DNA of 64,000 nt from CAZNPW01 sp964575185 (GTDB taxonomy: Bacteria > Pseudomonadota > Alphaproteobacteria > Rhodobacterales > Rhodobacteraceae), in the NCBI GenBank assembly GCA_964575185.1, contig CAZNPW010000002.1:1-64000 (forward strand), read 5' to 3'. How positions within the stretch are numbered: position 1 is the stretch's first letter; every line of letters begins with the position of its first letter. Position numbers and translations under genes: made by a program. The notes beneath the pieces were generated by a model. That model was not told the origin of the DNA. It searched no databases and worked only from the letters and a program-made list of their open reading frames with translations. Positions 58,142 through 64,000 of this stretch are shown in pieces.

Positions 58142-60511
58142 TCAGGCCTCGCAGGTGGCGGAATGAAGGTGGCGCAGGGTGAAGGCGGGGGTGCCTTCGC
58201 CTGCCGGGGTGAAGGTGAGCGTGACGGGTGTTCCCGGGACCAGAAGGACGGCGTTGTCGGAGAAGCGGCCGGGCAGGTCGGCCTCGAGGGTGGCGAAGGG
58301 AGCGAGCGCGGCGGCGGTCAGGGTGATGCGCCAGCGGGTACCGTCGCGGGCGAGGTCCATCCGCGCCTGCGGGTCGGCCAGCGGCAGCGCCTTCCACGGC
58401 ACGGGGGTCCAGTGGTCCGACCCGGCGGCGGGCGGGACGGCACCGGCACGCACGTCCCAGTCCCAGAACAGGATCTCGCCCGCGGCCAGGTCGCCTGTGG
58501 CCACCGCGCAGAGGTCGGTCGCCGTGGCCCCGACGGTGCCCGCCCCTCGGGCGAGTTCGCGCCGCGTCCCGTCCATCGCCAGCGCGACGGCGGTGACCGA
58601 CAGCGCGACCGGGGCCGCGGTGTCGTTCACCCCCACCAGCCGCACCCGGCCCGCGTCGGGCAGCGCCACCACGGTGACGGGGGCGTAGAAGTGGCGCGCC
58701 ATGTGGTGCAGGAGCTTCCAGCCGCCGCCGTGGTCCAGCGACGACCAGGAGCAGCAGGGCCAGGTGTCGTTCAACTGCCAGTAGAGCGTGCCCATGCAAT
58801 GGGGTTTCAGGCCCCGCCAGGCGGTCACGGCGGTCTTGATGGCGAGGCCTTGCTGGACCTGGGACAGCCAGACGAAATCGGGGAAGGTCGCGGGGAAGCG
58901 GAAATAGCGGAACATGGTTTCCGCGATGCGGGCGTTGCCGCCCGCGTTCTTCTGGTGCGCCTCCATCACCGGGCTGGCGATGTTCATCTCGGCGGGGGTC
59001 GCGAAGCGGCGGATCACGTCCATCAAGGGGTAGGACTGGAAGCCGAACTCGGAGCAGAAGCGGGGTTTCACGTCGCGGTAGTGGTCGACGTCGCGGCCCT
59101 CGTGCCAGACCGACCACATGTGCATGTCGCCGCGGGCGTCGTCGTGCCAGGCGTCGCCGAAGGACAGGGGGCCGGGCGAGGGGCTGGAGGGCCACCAGGT
59201 CGCGTCGGGGACCGTGTCCTTGAGCGCCTGCTCGACGGTGCGGTTCAGGCGGTCGTAGCTGACGAGGTAGCGGTCGCGGTCGGCGCGGCTTTCGGGATAC
59301 CAGGTCAGCGCGCCGATCAGCTCGTTGTCGCCGCACCAGAGCGCGAGACAGGCGTGGTGGTGCAGGCGGAGGGCGGTTTCCTGCACCTCGGCGCGGACTT
59401 CCGCCAGGAAGTCGGGGGTGGAGGGGTAGAGGTGGCAGGCGAACATGAAATCCTGCCAGACCATCAGGCCCATCTCGTCGCAAAGGTCGTAGAACCAGTC
59501 CGGCTCGTAGCGCCCGCCGCCCCAGACGCGGAGCATGTTCATGTTCGCGGCGGTGGCGGAGGCGAGGAGGTCGCGGACGGACGCTTGCGTGATGCGGCCC
59601 GCAAGGGCGTCGGCGGGGATCCAGTTGGCACCCTTGGCGAAGACGGGGCGGCCGTTGACGTGGAGCGCGAAGCTGCGCCCGGCGGCGTCGGGTTCTGACA
59701 CGAGGCGGATGTCGCGCAGGCCGATGCGGCGGGTTTCGGTGACCGGCCCGGCGGTGATCGTCAGGTCGTGCAGGGTCTGCGCGCCCTGGCCTGCGGGCCA
59801 CCAGAGGGCGGGGTTTTCGACCGTGAGGGTCAGCCGGGCGATGCCGTTCGTGACTCTGGCGTTTTGCGTTGCTGCGCAGAGGGTTGCGGTGACGTCTTCG
59901 GACTCTGCGTGAACTTCGAGATGCACCTTGGCCGATCCCGGCGCGTGCTCTTGCCGCACGACCACCGCGCCGATGCGCGGGCCGGGCGGGTCGAGGCGGA
60001 GGTCGCCGTAGAGCCCGAAGGGGGCGAGCGCGATGTTCCAGTCCCAGCCGAAGTCGCATTGCTGTTTCCGCAGCATGTTGCCGTGGGGGATGGGGCAGTT
60101 GCCCGCGTGCCAGGGCACCGGGAAGGGCTGCGCGGCGGCGCGGGCGGCGGCCTCGGCGGGGACGGGGCGGAAGGTGAGGGCGATGTGGTTCCGGCCGGGC
60201 CGGCAGGTGACGGGGATGCGCCAGCGGCGGAAGGCGTTGGCGAGCGTCGCGACCGTCGCCCCGTTCAGGCGGACCTCGGCGATGCCGTCGACCTCGCCCA
60301 GCACCAGCACGGCCTCGCCGCCGGGGTGGTCGAAGCGGCGCGAGACCTCCCAGGTTTCGGCGCAGACCCAGCGGCAGGCCAGTTCGTTCCGGCCGGCGTA
60401 GGGGTCGGGCAGCACGCCCGCCGCGACCAGCGCGGTGATCCCGTCGCCGGGCAGCGCCATGGGCACGTCGCGCCCGGCACCGCGCAGGCGCCACTCTCCG
60501 GCGAGGTTCAT
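58142..60511 (-). CDS. Beta-mannosidase (GH2)
   Basis: A 789-residue glycoside hydrolase family 2 enzyme that removes terminal beta-mannosyl residues. The sugar-binding domain shows PGRNHIALTFRP and the mannosidase-type block LRKQQCDFGWDWNIAL. The barrel has GANWIPADAL, NMLRVWGGGRYEPDWFYDLC (split as NMLRVWGGG and YDLCDEMGL), the acid/base Glu397 in LWCGDNELIG and the nucleophile Glu488 in FCSEFGFQSYP. Those motifs separate beta-mannosidase from beta-galactosidase. No signal peptide is seen, so it acts in the cytoplasm on imported oligosaccharides. Start at the ATG at 60511, overlapping the ATPase stop by four bases. Confidence 0.92.
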   Translation of the reverse strand: MNLAGEWRLRGAGRDVPMALPGDGITALVAAGVLPDPYAGRNELACRWVCAETWEVSRRFDHPGGEAVLVLGEVDGIAEVRLNGATVATLANAFRRWRIPVTCRPGRNHIALTFRPVPAEAAARAAAQPFPVPWHAGNCPIPHGNMLRKQQCDFGWDWNIALAPFGLYGDLRLDPPGPRIGAVVVRQEHAPGSAKVHLEVHAESEDVTATLCAATQNARVTNGIARLTLTVENPALWWPAGQGAQTLHDLTITAGPVTETRRIGLRDIRLVSEPDAAGRSFALHVNGRPVFAKGANWIPADALAGRITQASVRDLLASATAANMNMLRVWGGGRYEPDWFYDLCDEMGLMVWQDFMFACHLYPSTPDFLAEVRAEVQETALRLHHHACLALWCGDNELIGALTWYPESRADRDRYLVSYDRLNRTVEQALKDTVPDATWWPSSPSPGPLSFGDAWHDDARGDMHMWSVWHEGRDVDHYRDVKPRFCSEFGFQSYPLMDVIRRFATPAEMNIASPVMEAHQKNAGGNARIAETMFRYFRFPATFPDFVWLSQVQQGLAIKTAVTAWRGLKPHCMGTLYWQLNDTWPCCSWSSLDHGGGWKLLHHMARHFYAPVTVVALPDAGRVRLVGVNDTAAPVALSVTAVALAMDGTRRELARGAGTVGATATDLCAVATGDLAAGEILFWDWDVRAGAVPPAAGSDHWTPVPWKALPLADPQARMDLARDGTRWRITLTAAALAPFATLEADLPGRFSDNAVLLVPGTPVTLTFTPAGEGTPAFTLRHLHSATCEA

Positions 60512-61563
60512 GCGCGCGCGCCCGTGCCTGCGTCGAAGAGGGACGCCTTGGCCATGTCGACGGCGAGCGTGACCTGCGTGCCGGGGGCGATCCGCGCCTC
60601 GACCGGCAGGCGGAAGGACAGGGGCTGCCCGCCGACGCTGGCCCAGGTGAGGGTGTCGGCGCCCATGGGCTCGTCGAGGTCGACGGTGGCGGCGATGCCC
60701 TGGTCGCCCGGCACCAGGTGTTCGGGGCGCAGGCCGAGGATGGCGTCGGGGCGGTCGATGCGGGCGCCGTCGTAGCCGTCGAGCGGGAGGGAGAGGCCCG
60801 GGGCCTCGAACCGGCCCCGGATCACGGACCCTTTCAGCATGTTCATGGCGGGGGAGCCGAGGAAGCCCGCGACGAAGAGGTTGGCGGGGCGGTTGTAGAT
60901 CTCCTGCGGGGCGGCGAGCTGCTGGATGACCCCGCCCTTCATCACCGCGATGCGGTCGGCGAGCGTCAGCGCCTCGATCTGGTCGTGGGTGACGTAGACC
61001 ATGGTGTTCTTGAGCCGCGCGTGGAGGCGCTTGATCTCGACCCGAAGTTCGCTCCGCAGCTTGGCGTCGAGGTTCGAGAGCGGTTCGTCGAAGAGGAAGA
61101 CGTCGACGTCGCGGACGAGCGCCCGACCGATGGCGACGCGCTGGCGCTGGCCGCCGGAGAGCGCGGCGGGCTTGCGGTCGAGCAGCGGGCCGATCTGGAG
61201 GATCTCCGCCGCGCGGGCGACCCGGGCGGCGATGTCCGCCGCGGGGACGCGGGCGTTCTTCAGGCCGAAGGAGAGGTTCCCGCGCACGGTCATCTGGGGG
61301 TAGAGCGCGTAGGACTGGAAGACCATGCCGATGCCGCGGTCCGACGGCTCGGCCCAGGTGACGTTGCGGCCCTTAATCCAGACCTGGCCGTCGGTGATGT
61401 CGATCAGCCCGGCGAGGCAGTTCAGGAGCGTGGACTTGCCGCAGCCGGAGGGGCCGAGCAGGACGATGAACTCGCCCTCGGCGACCTCGAGGTTGAGGTC
61501 GCGCAGGACGGAGACCGCGCCAAAGCTGAGCGACAGGTCGCGGACCGAGATCGAGGAGGTCAT
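60508..61563 (-). CDS. Carbohydrate ABC transporter ATPase (UgpC/MsmK type)
   Basis: A 351-residue MalK-like ATPase. Walker A GPSGCGKSTLLNCLAG, Q-loop MVFQSYALYPQMTV, signature ALSGGQRQRVAIGRALV, Walker B FLFDEPLSNLDAKLR and switch His VTHDQIEALT are all intact; the OB-type C-terminal domain carries NRPANLFVAGFLGSP. Start at the ATG at 61563, overlapping the permease stop at 61560-61562 and after GAGG; the frame continues upstream without coding character. It energises import by the two permeases encoded just upstream. Confidence 0.93.
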   Translation of the reverse strand: MTSSISVRDLSLSFGAVSVLRDLNLEVAEGEFIVLLGPSGCGKSTLLNCLAGLIDITDGQVWIKGRNVTWAEPSDRGIGMVFQSYALYPQMTVRGNLSFGLKNARVPAADIAARVARAAEILQIGPLLDRKPAALSGGQRQRVAIGRALVRDVDVFLFDEPLSNLDAKLRSELRVEIKRLHARLKNTMVYVTHDQIEALTLADRIAVMKGGVIQQLAAPQEIYNRPANLFVAGFLGSPAMNMLKGSVIRGRFEAPGLSLPLDGYDGARIDRPDAILGLRPEHLVPGDQGIAATVDLDEPMGADTLTWASVGGQPLSFRLPVEARIAPGTQVTLAVDMAKASLFDAGTGARA

Positions 61564-62441
61564 CCCTTGACCGCCCCCGCGGCGATGCCGCGGACGAAGA
61601 GGCGGCCCGACAGGACGTAGACCGTCAGCGGCACGAGGCCGGTCAGCAGCGTCGCGGCCATGTTGACGTTGTATTCCTTCACCCCCTGCACGGCGTTGAC
61701 GATGTTGTTGAGCTGCACCGTCATCGGGTAGCTTTCGGGGGTGGTGTAGACGACGCCGAAGAGGAAGTCGTTCCAGATGCCCGTGACCTGGATGATCGCG
61801 CTCACGACGAAGATCGGCAGCGACATCGGCAGCATGATGCGGAGATAGATGCCCCAGAACCCCGCGCCGTCGACGCGGGCGGCCTTGTGCAGCTCTTCCG
61901 GCAGGGCCGCGAAGTAGTTGCGGAAGAGCAGCGTGTTGATCGGCATCCCGAAGACGGCGTGGACCAGCACCAGCCCCCACAGCGAGCCGTAGAGGCCGAT
62001 CTCGCGCAGGATGATGACGATGGGGTAGAGCATCACCTGGTAGGGGATGAAGGCCCCGATCAGGAGGATGGCGAAGAACGCCTCGGACCCGCGGAAGCGC
62101 CAGCGGGCGAGCGCGTAGCCCGAGACCGAGGCGACCGCGATGGACAGGGCGACCGACGGGATCAGGATGCGGACCGAGTTCCAGAAGCCGGGCGACAGGC
62201 CCTGGCAGTTGAGGCCCGTGCAGGCGGTCGACCAGGCCTTGACCCAGGGCGCGAAGGTGACCTCCATCGGCGGGGAGAAGATGCGGCCGAGGCGGACCTC
62301 GGGCATCCCCTTCAGGGAGGTGACGACCATCACCCAGAGCGGCAGCAGGTAGTAGACCGACACCACGAGAAGCGTGCCGTAGAGCATGATGTTGCGGGGC
62401 GAGAGGGCCGACCTGGGCCGGGGTCCGCGGGGCTCACGCAT
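61560..62441 (-). CDS. Carbohydrate ABC transporter permease (MalG type)
   Basis: A 293-residue inner-membrane permease with six predicted helices; the first is MLYGTLLVVSVYYLLPLWVM. The EAA loop reads EELHKAARVDGAGFWGIYLR, followed by IMLPMSLPIFVV. An extended periplasmic loop (WSTACTGLNCQGLSPGFWNS) lies after the first helix, with two Cys. That loop is longer than in MalG and is common in oligosaccharide permeases of alphaproteobacteria. Start at the ATG at 62441, overlapping the other permease's stop by eight bases. Confidence 0.9.
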   Translation of the reverse strand: MREPRGPRPRSALSPRNIMLYGTLLVVSVYYLLPLWVMVVTSLKGMPEVRLGRIFSPPMEVTFAPWVKAWSTACTGLNCQGLSPGFWNSVRILIPSVALSIAVASVSGYALARWRFRGSEAFFAILLIGAFIPYQVMLYPIVIILREIGLYGSLWGLVLVHAVFGMPINTLLFRNYFAALPEELHKAARVDGAGFWGIYLRIMLPMSLPIFVVSAIIQVTGIWNDFLFGVVYTTPESYPMTVQLNNIVNAVQGVKEYNVNMAATLLTGLVPLTVYVLSGRLFVRGIAAGAVKG

Positions 62442-63321
62442 GGCGGCGGCCCCCGAACTCGAGGTAGGCCCAGGGGATCAGGATGATGACCACCGACAGG
62501 AGCATCATGGTCGAGGCCGCGAAGCCCTGGCCGAGGTTCTGGCTCGCGAACATCGCGTCCATGACGTATTTCGCGGGCACCTCGGACGCGCCCCCCGGCC
62601 CGCCGCCGGTCTGGGCGATCACCAGGTCGTAGACCTTGACGATGCCCGAGGCGATCAGGACCAGCGCGGTCACGAAGGTCGGCCGCAGCATCGGGATGAT
62701 GACGTGGGTGTAGGTCTTCCAGACCGGGATGCCGTCGACGCGGGCGGCTTTCCAGATTTCCTCGTCCACCCCGCGCAGGCCCGCGAGCATGATGCACATG
62801 ACGAGGCCGGTGCCCTGCCAGAGCGCGGCGATCAGGAGGCCGTAGATGACGATGTCGCGGTCGTTCAGGGGGTCGAAGGTGAAGCCCGTCCACCCCCAGC
62901 CGCGGACGACGTTCTGCAGGCCGAGGTCGGGGTTCAGGATCCATTGCCAGGCGAGCCCGGTGACGACGAAGCTGAGCGCGAAGGGGTAGAGGAAGATCGT
63001 GCGGAACACGTCCTCGCCCCGCACCTTGCGGTCGAGGAGGCAGGCGAGGGTGAAGCCGATGACCAGCGTGAGAATCAGGCTCAGCCCGCCGAAGACGGCG
63101 AGATTTCCGATACTGGTGAACCACTTCGGCGTGGACCAGAGGCGGTCGTACTGCGCGAGGCCCGCCCAGTCGAGCCGCGGCAGGAGGCGCGAGGTGGTGA
63201 AGGAATGCACCACCGTCCAGGCCGTCGCGCCGACGAAGACGACGCAGGCCACGAGGATCATCGGCAGCGACGCGAGCTTGGCCGCGAGGTTGCGGACGGG
63301 GGGGCGGCGGGTGGTGGTCAT
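62434..63321 (-). CDS. Carbohydrate ABC transporter permease (MalF type)
   Basis: A 295-residue permease with six predicted helices, starting SLPMILVACVVFVGATAWTV. The EAA loop is EEIWKAARVDGIPVWKTYTH, followed by VIIPMLRPTFVTALVLIASG. LYPFALSFVVTGLAWQWILN (third helix region) and DLGLQNVVRGWGW are standard for sugar MalF homologues. I choose the ATG at 63321 (MTTTRRPPVRN); a longer frame reaches 63405 but includes the hairpin region. Part of the beta-mannoside uptake operon. Confidence 0.9.
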   Translation of the reverse strand: MTTTRRPPVRNLAAKLASLPMILVACVVFVGATAWTVVHSFTTSRLLPRLDWAGLAQYDRLWSTPKWFTSIGNLAVFGGLSLILTLVIGFTLACLLDRKVRGEDVFRTIFLYPFALSFVVTGLAWQWILNPDLGLQNVVRGWGWTGFTFDPLNDRDIVIYGLLIAALWQGTGLVMCIMLAGLRGVDEEIWKAARVDGIPVWKTYTHVIIPMLRPTFVTALVLIASGIVKVYDLVIAQTGGGPGGASEVPAKYVMDAMFASQNLGQGFAASTMMLLSVVIILIPWAYLEFGGRRHA

Positions 63322-63349
63322 CGGCGCTCCTTTCGGCCAGGCGCGGCGA

Positions 63350-63414
63350 CCCTCTCCCCCGGCAGGGGGAGAGGGTGTGCCGGACGTCCGGCGGCCGGGG
63401 CGCAAACCCCGGCC
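63350..63414 (-). other. Three stacked hairpins between binding-protein and permease genes
   Basis: CCCTCTCCCCC (63350-63360) pairs with 63365-63375; GCCGGACGTCCGGC (63379-63392) is a perfect palindrome; GGCCGGGG (63393-63400) pairs with CCCCGGCC (63407-63414). They fill nearly all of the gap after the binding-protein stop (63423). As after smoE, this would limit transcription of downstream genes or protect the binding-protein mRNA. Confidence 0.72.
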
Positions 63415-63422
63415 CCGGCAGT

Positions 63423-64000
63423 TCAGTCGGCGTTGGCGATGATGTCGGCGTAGCGCGCCTGCGCGTCGGCCGGGGGCATTTCGGAGGCCCAGAACTCGGT
63501 CATCAGGTCGTTCACCTGCTGCTGGGTGTCGGGCGACAGGAGGATGTCGCCCGAGGGCAGGATGTTGCCGGACTTCAGGATCTCGAGCCCCTGGGTCATG
63601 CAGTCGTTCGCCGCGGCGAGGTCCACGTCGCCGCGCACCGGCAGCGAGCCCTTGGCGAGGTTGAAGCTGACCTGCACCTCGGGGCTGAGCATCAGCGCGG
63701 CGAGTTCCTTCTGCGCGGCGGTCTTTTCGGGATCGTCCTGCAGCGGGAAGTAGAAGGCATCGCCGCCGGTATCGAGGATCCTGTTCACGCCGAGCCCCGG
63801 CAGGCAGGTGTAGTCGGTGCCCGCGACCTTGTCGGCGAGGGCGAACTCGCCCTGGGCCCAGTCGCCCATGATCTGGCCCGCCGCGTCGCCGTTGATGACC
63901 ATCGCGGTCGCGAGGTTCCAGTCGAGCACGTTCGAGCCGCGCGCGAGCTCGCGGGCGTCGGCCGCGGCCTCGAAGACGCGGGTGTATTCGGGGCCGCGCG
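63423..64000 (-). CDS. Sugar ABC transporter substrate-binding protein, C-terminal part (start outside window)
   Basis: The frame is open to the window edge, so only about 192 C-terminal residues are visible. They read like family 1 extracellular solute-binding proteins: GPEYTRVFEAAADARELARG, NVLDWNLATAMVINGDAAGQ, IMGDWAQGEFAL, AFYFPLQDDPE and KGSLPVRGDVDLAAANDCM (broken as KGSLPVRGDVDL). Two Cys (YTCLPG and DCMTQG) may form a disulfide. This is the usual ligand-binding C-lobe. It should deliver a beta-mannoside or similar oligosaccharide to the permeases downstream. An ATG at 63929 is internal, not the true start. Confidence 0.88.
   Translation of the reverse strand, partial: RGPEYTRVFEAAADARELARGSNVLDWNLATAMVINGDAAGQIMGDWAQGEFALADKVAGTDYTCLPGLGVNRILDTGGDAFYFPLQDDPEKTAAQKELAALMLSPEVQVSFNLAKGSLPVRGDVDLAAANDCMTQGLEILKSGNILPSGDILLSPDTQQQVNDLMTEFWASEMPPADAQARYADIIANAD

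Overview
The window is a 64 kb piece of a very GC-rich alphaproteobacterial chromosome, most probably from the family Rhodobacteraceae (Rhodobacter/Paracoccus-like). Evidence: a GcrA cell-cycle regulator at the left edge, a meso-diaminopimelate-type dcw cluster, a smo/mtl polyol operon of the Rhodobacter type, a DUF1127 gene followed by CCUCCUCCC-loop ('cuckoo', CcsR-type) RNAs, heme A synthase, and hairpin-linked GGAGTATTT intergenic elements. No rRNA, prophage or CRISPR array was seen. All identifications come from reading the sequence; no database search was run.

Left third (1-24 kb). gcrA is followed by a REP-like tandem repeat, a D-2-hydroxyacid dehydrogenase, a broken cytochrome b561 gene, an orphan beta-class DNA methyltransferase fused to a PD-(D/E)XK-like nuclease domain, and rimO. 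The dcw cluster then runs leftward, mraZ-rsmH-ftsL-ftsI-murE-murF-mraY, ending in an unrecognised PD-(D/E)XK-like gene. Upstream of mraZ lies a 10-bp-phased set of TGGGN repeats that fits a MraZ operator. Next come mrp/apbC, DUF1127 with four tandem two-hairpin RNAs (one degenerate), a glycosyltransferase-like gene, tRNA-Tyr, rlmB, a CoA-binding protein, a decayed IS630 copy, aroB-aroK, and the divergent set 44-aa protein / secreted protein / xerD.

Middle (25-46 kb). A polyol operon smoE-F-G-K-S, an extra SDR, mtlK and a class II aldolase imports polyols by an ABC system and oxidises them to ketoses. A convergent two-gene unit (PcfJ-like protein plus an unknown) with an AT-rich promoter region follows. 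Then come an SDR, an enolase-superfamily dehydratase, an MFS exporter, an alpha/beta hydrolase, an ABC exporter, an acyl-CoA synthetase, a ureohydrolase, a bactofilin and an RTX-type secreted protein.

Right third (46-64 kb). M32 carboxypeptidase and heme A synthase; an operon cysK - mechanosensitive channel - AlaX-type editing protein; an omega-aminotransferase beside a GntR/FCD regulator with a palindromic operator candidate; and a leftward sugar operon (ABC binding protein, two permeases, ATPase, GH2 beta-mannosidase, xylose-isomerase-like TIM barrel, Gfo/Idh/MocA dehydrogenase), cut by the window edge.

The most unusual signal is a roughly 124-bp intergenic element present three times (3827-3950, 19230-19352, 53887-54010). 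Each copy has five GTCTTCC heptamers at an exact 11-bp period, a GT(T/C)AACC site exactly 21 bp past the array, and a GCGAATC (GANTC) site 6-7 bp further on. Two of the three also have GTTAACC exactly 24 bp before the array. I do not recognise it as a described element.
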